This document shows positions 47,774 to 56,480 of a stretch of 64,000 nucleotides of DNA, in pieces. Each line of letters begins with the position of its first letter. Position 1 is the stretch's first letter. The stretch comes from Gammaproteobacteria bacterium (GTDB lineage Bacteria > Pseudomonadota > Gammaproteobacteria > Steroidobacterales > Woeseiaceae): NCBI GenBank assembly GCA_029861535.1, contig JAOTZC010000004.1, forward strand, positions 1-64,000. The letters are read 5' to 3'. A program made the position numbers and the translations under genes. The notes below the pieces were generated by a model. That model had not been told where the DNA came from, did no database searches, and saw only the letters and a list, made by a program, of their open reading frames with translations.

Positions 47774-48573
47774 AATCTGCACTCAAAACTGCTGCAGTTG
47801 CGGCCTGTCGCTGGGCGCTTCGACCGATCGTCAGAATGCTGCTGAAACACGGCGTTATGCACAAAGAATTCGTGCAACTGAGCAAGGAAGTCTATGTCGA
47901 GCTGGCGCGTAAGGATTATGGCCTGCGCGGCCGGCCGACGAACGTGTCGCGCACGGCGTTGCTGACCGGCTTGGATCGTAAGGAAGTTGGCCGCATCAAA
48001 GACGTGATCGAGGCATCCAGCCACGACGCAATGAGCATGCACCGCCAGGATCGCATTTCACGCGTGTTGAGGGCCTGGCACCTGGACCCGAAATTCTTAG
48101 ACGGCGCCGGCCGGCCGTTGCCATTGAGTGTCGACGGGCCGGAACAGAGTTTTGAGGATATCGTGCGTCGCTATAGCGGCGATGTGCCGGCTATTACGAT
48201 TCTACGAGAGCTAAAACGCGTTGGCGCCGTTGAGGAGGTGCCCGACGGCAGGCTACGCGTATTGCGCCGCAACTATCGACTGGATACTGCCGAACCCGAG
48301 GCGCTTACGCGTGCCGGCAGCGTAATCGAAGACCTCGGTATGACCGTTACGCACAATCTATATCACGAAGAAAACGCAGCCAGCCGCTTCGAGGCTCGCG
48401 CATTCAATTCGCGTATCCCGCAAACCGCGCTACCGGCGTATCGGAAATTTATTTATCGCGAGGGACAGACATTTTTGGAACGTGTTGACGCGTGGCTTAC
48501 CGAACATGAGCTGAAGACGGATGACAAAGATGGCTTGCGCCTAGGCCTCGGCATGTATTGGATTCAAAACTGA
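47770..48573 (+). CDS. DUF6502 family protein
   Basis: This is a 267-residue protein that I recognise as DUF6502. Features are MLLKHGVMHKEFVQLSKEVY near the N-terminus and LRGRPTNVSRTALLTGLDRK followed by EVGRIKDVIE, which look like a winged-helix DNA-binding segment, then HRQDRISRVLRAWHLDPKFL. There is no signal peptide and the protein is basic, so it is probably cytosolic. Its start codon lies inside a 12-bp inverted repeat, suggesting autoregulation. A DUF5666 lipoprotein follows 24 bp later, a pairing that implies a shared role. Confidence 0.75.
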   Translation: MESALKTAAVAACRWALRPIVRMLLKHGVMHKEFVQLSKEVYVELARKDYGLRGRPTNVSRTALLTGLDRKEVGRIKDVIEASSHDAMSMHRQDRISRVLRAWHLDPKFLDGAGRPLPLSVDGPEQSFEDIVRRYSGDVPAITILRELKRVGAVEEVPDGRLRVLRRNYRLDTAEPEALTRAGSVIEDLGMTVTHNLYHEENAASRFEARAFNSRIPQTALPAYRKFIYREGQTFLERVDAWLTEHELKTDDKDGLRLGLGMYWIQN

Positions 48574-48597
48574 GGCTTCAGGGAGCAGCCACAGGGG

Positions 48598-49623
48598 ATG
48601 AGAATGACGCTATTGAACGGATCGAAACTGATAATCATGACCGCATTGGCAGCGATGTGTGCGGCCTGTGAAATCGATCAAGGTGGTGGCCCAACGCCGC
48701 AGCCTGTCGTTCAAACTGCGGCCGTCACCTATGGTCCGATTGAAGGATTCAGCAGTGTCATCGTCAATGGCGAGATCATACCGATCAATTCGAGCGTAAT
48801 ACTCGCCAACGGTGTGCCGGTCGCCGAGACCGATCTGAATGTTGGGCAAGTGGTTCGCGTGTTGTCCTTGATCGAAAACAATGCGCAAAGCGCGCTTTTG
48901 GTCGAATATCAAGCTAACGTAACCGGACCCGTGTCGGCAGTCGATACAGTGAACGGCGTTTTGACGGTACTCGGGCAAACGGTGAACCTCAGCGCCGTCG
49001 TCAATTTCGACATTCCCGGCGTCACTACGATCGACGACATAGTTGTTGGCACTAACATCGAGGTCAGCGCGTTAAAGGACACCAATGGCGATCTTTTCGC
49101 CAGTTATCTCGGCGTGCCAGCCATCAACAACCAATTTAGCCTCGGCACGTCTATTTCGGCGGTCGACCTAAATACCATGCAATTTACACTCGGCGGCGTC
49201 ACGATCGATTACTCTCAAGCCAGCATCCTCGAGATACCATTTGGTCAACCGGCGATAGGGCAAGTGGTTTTGGTTACCGGCGTGTCCCTGGGTGGCGCAG
49301 GAGAGCTTATCGCCGATTCCGTGGTCCAGCTTGCAGCCGAACCCGGAATATTTAGCGTTGCCGATACCGATCTAAACAGTGCGAACGCGGCAAGCCTGAA
49401 TACCAACCAATTGAGCGCTTTTACCGCGAACTTCGTTGGCTTTATCGAGATTTCCGATAACGCCACAAATCTTACTATTAACAATGTCACTGTCAGCTTC
49501 GACGCGATGACCACTATTGTTGGCGGCGCAGCTGCCGACCTTAACGTGGGCACGCGAGTGCGCGTTAGCGGCGAGGTGACAAATCTAGGCAACGTTCTCG
49601 CGGCCGAGATAACAATTCTGTAG
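48598..49623 (+). CDS. DUF5666 repeat lipoprotein
   Basis: This is a 341-residue predicted lipoprotein with a signal peptide ending in lipobox AMCAAC. The mature part has four repeats of about 65 residues, each of the form 'G.I..vd...ltv.G..v......i..g....l.vG..V.V.g'; for example TGPVSAVDTVNGVLTVLGQT and GTSISAVDLNTMQFTLGGVT. This is the DUF5666 OB-like pattern. The function is unknown. It is downstream of the DUF6502 gene and 32 bp ahead of a beta-propeller lipoprotein on the same strand. Confidence 0.8.
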   Translation: MRMTLLNGSKLIIMTALAAMCAACEIDQGGGPTPQPVVQTAAVTYGPIEGFSSVIVNGEIIPINSSVILANGVPVAETDLNVGQVVRVLSLIENNAQSALLVEYQANVTGPVSAVDTVNGVLTVLGQTVNLSAVVNFDIPGVTTIDDIVVGTNIEVSALKDTNGDLFASYLGVPAINNQFSLGTSISAVDLNTMQFTLGGVTIDYSQASILEIPFGQPAIGQVVLVTGVSLGGAGELIADSVVQLAAEPGIFSVADTDLNSANAASLNTNQLSAFTANFVGFIEISDNATNLTINNVTVSFDAMTTIVGGAAADLNVGTRVRVSGEVTNLGNVLAAEITIL

Positions 49624-49655
49624 CTGCGTCGGATGCGCTACGAGAGGAGAGACCG

Positions 49656-51788
49656 ATGACAACTTCAAAATCATGCAATGGATTCTTAGTCATTCTGGCG
49701 TCTGCGCTGATCGCAGCGTGTGGCTCCGGTGGATCTGCGAGTTCGCCGGAGCCAATTCCCCCTGTGGATACGCTCACGGAAACACCCATTGAAAAGCTGC
49801 GCTTAAATCCGAGTCAGAGTTGTGATGAACTCAAAGACTATGTCGCAGAATCGATTTCGCGTTTGTTGCTCGATTTCGGTTTTGTGACCTGCCTCGACTG
49901 CCCACTGTCGACGGCTGGTGCGACCGGAATCGCTACTGGTGCTGCCGCAACTCCAGAAGCTTTTGATTCGTTTACCGGCACCAATAATCAGGAATCGGGA
50001 GTTGATGAGCTCGACCTCGTAGAAGCAGATATGAACGGCAACCTGTACACGATTGATGGCCGACATCTCGTCATCGCGAATGGACTGCCACCTGATGAAT
50101 TGCGAGAAATCGCCAGTCTCAAAGTCGTCGAACACGGTTTCATAAATGGGCTGTTGCTCGACGAGGTAAATCAACGTTTGGTCGTAGCAACGTCAATTTT
50201 CGCGGCCAACGACGCGACTCTTGCGTCACTGGTGGCGCCAGACTACTGGTGGTCGCCGCAAGTCGAGTTGCACTTTATTGACGTCTCGAATCCGAGCAAT
50301 CCAATCTTGTTGCGCAAAGTCCTGACAGACGGCTTTGAAATCGCCGCACGTCGCATCGACGATCGCATGCACCTGGTAACGCATTTTTCGCCAAATATGC
50401 CGCCGCAAATTTTTGAAGACACGGACTTGTTGGCGCTACGAGATCAATACTCGGTGGCCGTTAGTGTGGATGACGAAGATGCCGTCGCGGCGCTAACCGC
50501 GCAAATCCGGGAACGCGTTGCGAACATTGTCGCTACCTATGACGCACAGGACTTCCTGCCGGGACTCTGGGTCGCGAATGGTAATGCTGAATACACGGAG
50601 GTTTCAAACCCGAATTGTTCGGTCGAAATGCCGGATGTGTCTCTGCATTACTCGTTGACGGCGATTACCAGCCTCGACACTGATGGCGCAAATATTGCGA
50701 CGACGGCGATTACCAACAATGCCTGGAATGTGTATGCGAGCAATGACAGCCTGTACTTAATGCAGCCGAGTAATGGCTGGTGGTGGGATCCGCAGCAACG
50801 CCAGGAAACTGCGATTTATAAGTTCACGATCGGGTCAGGGCGGCCGGCGTTCAAAGCGATTGGCAAGGTCAAGGGCCTGGTCTACGATCCGTTTCAACTA
50901 AGTGAGCACAACGGCTTTCTGCGGGTCGCGACACACCGCAATGAATTGGAACCCACTGCGACCAGCCGCAACGTCGACAACAATTTATATGTGTTGAGCG
51001 ATACCGGTGGCGGCACAATGAGTGTCGTCGGCAAAGTTGAGGGTTTTGGACCAAACGAACGCATATTCAGCGCGCGCTTCAACGGCGATCGCGGCTTCGT
51101 CGTGACGTTTCGACGCATCGACCCGTTGTTTTCATTCGATTTGAGCGATCCAAATCAGCCGTTATTGATGGGTGAGCTCGAGATACCCGGTGTGACGACC
51201 TACATCCATCCGCTAGGCGACGATCATCTGCTGACGATTGGGTTCAGTGGCGACAACCAAGGGCTGAATCCCGGTTATCAACTGCAAATATTCAATGTGG
51301 CCGACCTGACGCAACCCGTATTAGTACATTCATTTACGCCGGAATTTGCGGCTAGCGGGTTCGCATGGACACGCGCGAGCTACGATCACCTGTCGTTTAA
51401 CTACTTCGACGAGGCCGGCGTACTAACCATACCGGTGCAATATTGGGCCGATACTTTTGTCGATCACTTCAGCGGATTCGCCGCGTACCGCGTGGACCTT
51501 GGTAGCGGATTTGAAGAACTTGGTCGACTCGACCACAGCGACCTTGCGCGACAAGCGTATTGCCCCGATCCAGCAGATCGAAACGATGGTGCTGAATGTG
51601 AATTAGGTTACTACCTGCAGGCGGCCGATCCGAGGCGTTCGGTTTCAGCATCGGTCAATGGCCAAACCCTGATCTACACTTTTTCCGATGTCGGCATAAA
51701 AGCCAGCGAAGCCAACGATTTCGAAAACGCGTTGGGTGTTTTGCCGCTGAATTATCCAAATAGCTATTGGTGGTGGATCGCGCTGTAG
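49656..51788 (+). CDS. Beta-propeller domain lipoprotein
   Basis: This is a 710-residue protein with a signal peptide and lipobox LIAAC, so it is a probable lipoprotein. The beta-propeller family signature appears as TNNQESGVDELDLVEADMNG then NLYTIDGRHLVIANG. Further blades include HFIDVSNPSNPILLRKVL, SFDLSDPNQPLLMGELEIPG and IFNVADLTQPVLVHSF. Related archaeal and bacterial proteins are secreted and uncharacterised. Cysteines at FVTCLDCPLS may bind metal or form a disulfide. It is the third gene of a probable unit with DUF6502 and DUF5666. Confidence 0.85.
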   Translation: MTTSKSCNGFLVILASALIAACGSGGSASSPEPIPPVDTLTETPIEKLRLNPSQSCDELKDYVAESISRLLLDFGFVTCLDCPLSTAGATGIATGAAATPEAFDSFTGTNNQESGVDELDLVEADMNGNLYTIDGRHLVIANGLPPDELREIASLKVVEHGFINGLLLDEVNQRLVVATSIFAANDATLASLVAPDYWWSPQVELHFIDVSNPSNPILLRKVLTDGFEIAARRIDDRMHLVTHFSPNMPPQIFEDTDLLALRDQYSVAVSVDDEDAVAALTAQIRERVANIVATYDAQDFLPGLWVANGNAEYTEVSNPNCSVEMPDVSLHYSLTAITSLDTDGANIATTAITNNAWNVYASNDSLYLMQPSNGWWWDPQQRQETAIYKFTIGSGRPAFKAIGKVKGLVYDPFQLSEHNGFLRVATHRNELEPTATSRNVDNNLYVLSDTGGGTMSVVGKVEGFGPNERIFSARFNGDRGFVVTFRRIDPLFSFDLSDPNQPLLMGELEIPGVTTYIHPLGDDHLLTIGFSGDNQGLNPGYQLQIFNVADLTQPVLVHSFTPEFAASGFAWTRASYDHLSFNYFDEAGVLTIPVQYWADTFVDHFSGFAAYRVDLGSGFEELGRLDHSDLARQAYCPDPADRNDGAECELGYYLQAADPRRSVSASVNGQTLIYTFSDVGIKASEANDFENALGVLPLNYPNSYWWWIAL

Positions 51789-51856
51789 CTTGTCCCCTGA
51801 GGGGCACATAGTGACTATTATGCATTTTGCGTACATCACCGTGGCGTTGCGGATCT

Positions 51857-52168
51857 CTACATCTTCTTCATTTCTGCGACTTCAAGCGTGCCGCCGGTGT
51901 CAAGGAACGGACATGCCTTAGCCATTTCGAGCGCCGCATCCATGTTGTCGGCTTCGACGACCGAATATCCCGACATCGGGTTCGCACCACCATCGTCCGA
52001 TACCCCAGTAGCACTTACGATCCTGGATTTTCCCAACGGCGTGCCAGGGTTGACCGCCGCACTACCTAGTCCGTCGACCCAGGCTTTCCATTTCGCCATA
52101 TGTTTGGCGCCCTCTTCAGGGCTCTCAGGCTGTTTACCGCCGTGATAGGCAATGATGTAGTTGGCCAT
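51857..52168 (-). CDS. YCII-related domain protein
   Basis: This is a 103-residue protein with the dimeric alpha-beta-barrel YCII-like fold: MANYIIAYHGGKQPESPEEG, AKHMAKWKAWVDGLG, and SGYSVVEADNMDAALEMAKA followed by CPFL. Such proteins are related to muconolactone isomerases; some are fused to sigma factors or act on small aromatic or peroxide substrates. Function unknown here. It stands alone between a plus-strand lipoprotein and the minus-strand TonB receptor. Confidence 0.85.
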   Translation of the reverse strand: MANYIIAYHGGKQPESPEEGAKHMAKWKAWVDGLGSAAVNPGTPLGKSRIVSATGVSDDGGANPMSGYSVVEADNMDAALEMAKACPFLDTGGTLEVAEMKKM

Positions 52169-52232
52169 GAAAAATACTCTCGTCTGTCTGTGATGATTGT
52201 TGTCTACTATACATTTTCCGCATTGCTACACC

Positions 52233-52268
52233 AAAAAAAAAGCGTCACACTGAAAATGGTGTGACGCT
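52233..52268 (-). terminator. Rho-independent terminator of the second TonB receptor
   Basis: AGCGTCACAC and GTGTGACGCT form a perfect 10-bp stem with an 8-nt loop. On the minus strand it is followed by nine T residues, 21 bp after the receptor stop codon. Confidence 0.92.
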
Positions 52269-52289
52269 CGTGTTTTCGCTCAAGTGCGA

Positions 52290-54815
52290 CTAGTCGAAGT
52301 GCTTCCTAACCGTTAATCCGTACGTTGCCGGCGCGCTCGGGTAGCCGTTCACCGAAGATGGCGCCGGTAGTTGCTGGAAGGTCGCTGGGAACGCGCTGTA
52401 CAGGAACTCATCGTCGGTGAGGTTGCGGCCCCAGGCGATGATGTCCCAGCCACCGGGCGTGGAGATGCCGAAACTCGCGTTAAGAATATTCATTTCGCGA
52501 GACGCGATGGATTCCGGAACATTGTCAACTACCTGCACATCACTTTCATACTGATATTCGGCGCGTGCGAATGCGGTGCTGCCATTTGCCATGTCCCAGT
52601 TATACGTCCCTGAGACGACAACGCTCTGTTCATGTATACCCGCCGGTTTTTGGCCAGACAAATCCGTTAGGCCATTAGGGCCTGGAGCATTAACAAACGA
52701 ATCGTATTCTGGGTCCATAAACGTTCCAGCAAACGTCAGCTGCAAAGCGTCGACCGGATAGTAGGTTGCGTCAATTTCGAGGCCAATGGTCGACTGCTCG
52801 CCCGCATTGGCGAGAGTGAAGCCCAATCCACCAAAGAGATTGCTCTGGAAACCCTCAATCGACTGGTCGAACACGGCGACGTTAAGCGCGCCCCTGTCGA
52901 GCTTCGCCTTCAGGCCCAGCTCGTAAACGGTCGATTCCTCCGGACCGGCATAACGCGTACCCGTCGTCAGGTTGGGTGTTGCAAGTCCAGCCGCCTCTAT
53001 CGCCGCCAGATCGGCAGGGAACGGGCGCGCATCGCGCGACAGGTTCCATGACGTCGCTTTGAAACCGGTCGACGCGCTAGCATAAACGTTCACGCTGTCA
53101 TTGACGTCAAAAGCGATTCGTGCCGTCCAGGTCGTGTCGTTGTCATCGGTGTTACCGTTCTCAACGACGTTCGGGTAATTGACGAACGTCGGCAGTACCT
53201 GTAGCTGCTGAAGGCCGAGCAGCGGGTTACACGGCAAAGCGCCCGCCGGTGGGCACGGATTCGCGCCAATCGCCTGTGCGATTCCGATATTCATCGGATC
53301 GGTCGGGTCACCACCCATCATCGCAATATTTTGCAACGCGCTGAGGAAGCCAATGTTGACGAAATCGAGCGATGAGAACACGTCCGTATTGTTCTGCCTG
53401 ACAAATGCGTCTTTCTCATCCGTCGTGTAGTTCGCACCCAAAGTAATCGTCGTGCGGTCACCCAGGTGGAAGTCAATCTGCGTGAATATCGAAAGTGCGG
53501 TGTTCTCCTGGCCGGAATTTTCCCTGGCTCCCGTTCCTGGGAAAAAGAACGACCCGGGAGGCACACCGAAAGGCGCCAATTGCGCCTCCACGGTCGCAAG
53601 TGTGCCGGGTACCAGCATGCCAGTGGATATAGCACCTGCCAGTAAATCGGCATACAACCTCACATCATCACCGTAGATGGCCTCACTGTCATAGCGAACA
53701 CTTTCGTCAAAGTAAAAGGCGCCTAGCAGCCAGTCGATGTTGTCGCCGGCGCTGGACGACCAGCGCAGCTCCTGTGTGAAGGTATCGATGTCGGTTTCAG
53801 AGATAAGGCCCGCCAGTAGCTCCGCTGACGTGAAATCGGGATCGATGTCTTCGATCCGATTGACGTTTCGTATCGACGTGATCGATGTCAGCGTCGAATT
53901 GTCGAAATCGATGTCCGCCTGCAGCGAAATACCGTTGTTCTCGATTTTGTTGAAGGGATCCGTATCGAAGGAATTCGAATAAGCGAACGGGTTGTTGGTA
54001 TTAAGAGCGCCACCCGCTGCGGCAATCACGGCGGACGATGGCCCGGCAAATATATTGCCCACGCCACAGCACGTCTCTTCGATCTCGTCATAATCGGCAA
54101 TGAAGCGCAGTTCAACGTTGTCAGCCGGCGACAGCGCAAGCTGTGCACGTATATTGTAGCGGTCACGCTCGCCGATTTCCGATCCAGTCGTCGTGTTATC
54201 GAAGTAACCGTCACTGGTATTGGTGCCTGCAGACAAGCCAATTCCGGCATTATCCGACAGCGGAATCGACACCTCGCCTTTCAACACGACTGAATTATAG
54301 TTTCCTGCCCTGGCTTCGAGCGATCCGCTCAGTTCGTCTGCGGGCAGTGCTGTGATGACGCTGATGACGCCGGCGGACGCGTTCTTGCCGAACAGTGTGC
54401 TCTGCGGCCCGCGCAGTACCTCGATGCGCTCTACATTCGGCAGGTCCGATATTGCCGCCGCCGAACGCGAGCGATACACCCCGTCGATGAAGACGCCGAC
54501 GGAGGGCTCGATACCCACGTTGTTCGCGCCATTGCCGAAGCCGCGAATGGCAAACGTCGTATTCCCGGAGCTTTGCAACTGCCAAACCCGCAGCGAAGGC
54601 ACGCTGGCCTGAAGATCGAAAATGTCCAGCATTTGCGCTTGCTCGATCAACTCCGCATCGACGACAGAAACGGCCACTGGCACTTCCTGCAGTGTTTGCT
54701 CGCGTTTCGTCGCGGTTACGGTGATTTCTTCCAATACGGCTTGCGAAAACGCTGGCGCGGCGAGCAGCAAAATGATCGGCGCGACTCCTCGCACCCAAAA
54801 GGCTTTGTCTTGCAT
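52290..54815 (-). CDS. TonB-dependent receptor
   Basis: This is an 841-residue outer-membrane transporter. A signal peptide (MQDKAFWVRGVAPIILLLAA) is followed by a TonB-box-like LEEITVTATKREQTLQEVP, then a plug with FAIRGFGNGANNVGIEPSVG, VFIDGVYRSRSAA and IEVLRGPQSTLFGKNASAGV. The barrel ends APATYGLTVRKHFD; the last residue Asp after Phe is slightly atypical. GAGGGGG precedes the ATG. It is distinct from the receptor at 389-2986. A TTTGT-AC-ACAAA palindrome 62 bp upstream resembles the operators of that other receptor. Confidence 0.94.
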   Translation of the reverse strand: MQDKAFWVRGVAPIILLLAAPAFSQAVLEEITVTATKREQTLQEVPVAVSVVDAELIEQAQMLDIFDLQASVPSLRVWQLQSSGNTTFAIRGFGNGANNVGIEPSVGVFIDGVYRSRSAAAISDLPNVERIEVLRGPQSTLFGKNASAGVISVITALPADELSGSLEARAGNYNSVVLKGEVSIPLSDNAGIGLSAGTNTSDGYFDNTTTGSEIGERDRYNIRAQLALSPADNVELRFIADYDEIEETCCGVGNIFAGPSSAVIAAAGGALNTNNPFAYSNSFDTDPFNKIENNGISLQADIDFDNSTLTSITSIRNVNRIEDIDPDFTSAELLAGLISETDIDTFTQELRWSSSAGDNIDWLLGAFYFDESVRYDSEAIYGDDVRLYADLLAGAISTGMLVPGTLATVEAQLAPFGVPPGSFFFPGTGARENSGQENTALSIFTQIDFHLGDRTTITLGANYTTDEKDAFVRQNNTDVFSSLDFVNIGFLSALQNIAMMGGDPTDPMNIGIAQAIGANPCPPAGALPCNPLLGLQQLQVLPTFVNYPNVVENGNTDDNDTTWTARIAFDVNDSVNVYASASTGFKATSWNLSRDARPFPADLAAIEAAGLATPNLTTGTRYAGPEESTVYELGLKAKLDRGALNVAVFDQSIEGFQSNLFGGLGFTLANAGEQSTIGLEIDATYYPVDALQLTFAGTFMDPEYDSFVNAPGPNGLTDLSGQKPAGIHEQSVVVSGTYNWDMANGSTAFARAEYQYESDVQVVDNVPESIASREMNILNASFGISTPGGWDIIAWGRNLTDDEFLYSAFPATFQQLPAPSSVNGYPSAPATYGLTVRKHFD

Positions 54816-54875
54816 GAGTTTTTCCCCCTCAATGAATCACTATGATATCGAATCTGCCGCTCGCTCGGTGGGCAA

Positions 54876-54889
54876 ATTTGTACACAAAT
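54876..54889. promoter_or_regulatory. Operator-like palindrome upstream of the second TonB receptor
   Basis: ATTTGT-AC-ACAAAT has perfect 6-bp arms and shares the TTGT-NN-ACAA core with the two sites upstream of the first TonB receptor. It lies about 60 bp upstream of the start codon, where a repressor could act. Confidence 0.5.
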
Positions 54890-55228
54890 GAGACACTCCG
54901 GGACGCTATTAACACGCGGGCATGCGAGACGATACTAAGTTATTGATAATATTGTCTTTCTGAAGGTCAATAATACGCCCCGACGATCAAACAGCGGATA
55001 CTAATCACTCAGTGTTATGTCCTGATACGGCAGTAGACCCATGATAACTTTAGACGCGGACGTTGATACCGCCGTAAACGAAGAACTGTCTCGATGAGGG
55101 CCGGGCAGCAGGACGCGACTGTGATTCCGCAGTGAATGGCGCCCTCGATGCAACCAATGTCGATTCAACTGCATCTAATGGGTACGAGCAGCCTGATATC
55201 GGCCGCCGAAAGACGGGGAATCGCAACC
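54890..55228. other. Intergenic region with a possible receptor-end remnant
   Basis: These 340 bp hold no complete gene. On the minus strand, 55050-55110 encodes SSRQFFVYGGINVRV followed by a stop. That ending resembles the last strand of an outer-membrane barrel, and may be a decayed gene end. An AT-rich stretch near 54940-54975 may carry the receptor promoter. Confidence 0.3.
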
Positions 55229-56389
55229 ATGAACACACGTAGAAGCGTGACAGTCGGTGCCTGCATGCTGGTTTTAGGCATTGCAGCAATGGACAACGCA
55301 TTTGCCCAAAGCGGCGGTAATTCGGCCGATCAATCGGATCCGCTTCCCGCTATCGACGATGTCGCAATCTCGCCGGACGGCCAAACCATGGCCTACGTAC
55401 TGCAGCACGAGGGTCAGCCGCATTTGGCGATCGATGATCTCAGTGGTGGCAAGGTGTTGGTGCCGCCGATCGAAAATCTTGAGTTTCGATGGCTCCGGTG
55501 GGCGAATAACGATCGCCTGGTATTTGCCTTGCAATTTCCGGCCAAGCGAGGTTTCGCAGAAACTCAAGAGACCCGTTTGCTTGGCATCGACAAGGACGGT
55601 GCTAACGTCGTATCGATCATAAAGAACGCGACACGCGTCGAACTCGGCTCCCACATCAGCGTGGACGTGGCGCCGCCGCAAATTCAAGACGACGTCATCG
55701 ATTGGTTGCCGGACGATCCTGACCACATCCTGATCAGCCTCGACGCGGATCATGATGATCGCAATGAAGTTCGTCGTGTCGACGTCAACTCCGGCCAGTA
55801 CGACACGGTGCAGGTCGGCCTGCCGGGAATCCAACATCATGTTGCGGACCACAATGATGAGGTTCGATTCGGCTGGGGCCTGCGGCGCGATAATCGCGTT
55901 GCCTGGTATAAGCGGTCCGATGGTGACTGGGTAAATGTGTCTAACGCCGACTGGTGGCTCGAAGGCTTTATGCCGGTTGCATTTGATGACGAGGCCGATG
56001 TTGCATTGCTACAAGGACCGGGCGAAAACGGTCGATTGTGTATTCGGCGCGCCAACCTCGTGACCGGCGAGTTGCTGGAAACGGTCTTCAAACATGATGC
56101 CGCCGACGTCGATGGCATCATCCTGGAGCCCAACACCCGCCGTGCCATCGGCTTTCGTTACACCGACAAGTTCCAAAGGGAACAGTTTTCTGATGAGCAG
56201 ATGTCGGCACTGCAGAGAACTATCGCGACCGCCTTACCGGATGCCGCCAGCCAGATTGCGAGTTGGTCGAGAAATCGTCGCCAACTTATTGTTTTTGTTG
56301 AGTCCGTTGACGATTCTGGCGCGTTTTATCTATGGGATCGCGACATGAAGAGCTTTGAACTACTCGGCAAGAAAATATCAGGTAGCTAG
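55229..56389 (+). CDS. S9 peptidase-like N-terminal beta-propeller, catalytic domain missing
   Basis: This is a 386-residue exported protein: signal peptide MNTRRSVTVGACMLVLGIAA, then a propeller like that of acylaminoacyl-peptidases (AIDDVAISPDGQTMAYVLQH, FRWLRWANNDRLVFALQFPA, VIDWLPDDPDHILISLDADH). In full enzymes an alpha/beta-hydrolase domain with GxSxGG follows; here the gene stops at SGS and no hydrolase is encoded before the next gene. It is either a truncated gene or a stand-alone binding protein. I use the ATG at 55229, which begins the signal peptide. Confidence 0.75.
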   Translation: MNTRRSVTVGACMLVLGIAAMDNAFAQSGGNSADQSDPLPAIDDVAISPDGQTMAYVLQHEGQPHLAIDDLSGGKVLVPPIENLEFRWLRWANNDRLVFALQFPAKRGFAETQETRLLGIDKDGANVVSIIKNATRVELGSHISVDVAPPQIQDDVIDWLPDDPDHILISLDADHDDRNEVRRVDVNSGQYDTVQVGLPGIQHHVADHNDEVRFGWGLRRDNRVAWYKRSDGDWVNVSNADWWLEGFMPVAFDDEADVALLQGPGENGRLCIRRANLVTGELLETVFKHDAADVDGIILEPNTRRAIGFRYTDKFQREQFSDEQMSALQRTIATALPDAASQIASWSRNRRQLIVFVESVDDSGAFYLWDRDMKSFELLGKKISGS

Positions 56390-56480
56390 AGACAGGCTGA
56401 CCACGTAACATTATTGCATTCGCGAATCGGCCATGAATTTGCAGGTCAGTGGATCGCGACATCCAGCACAGGAACACACA

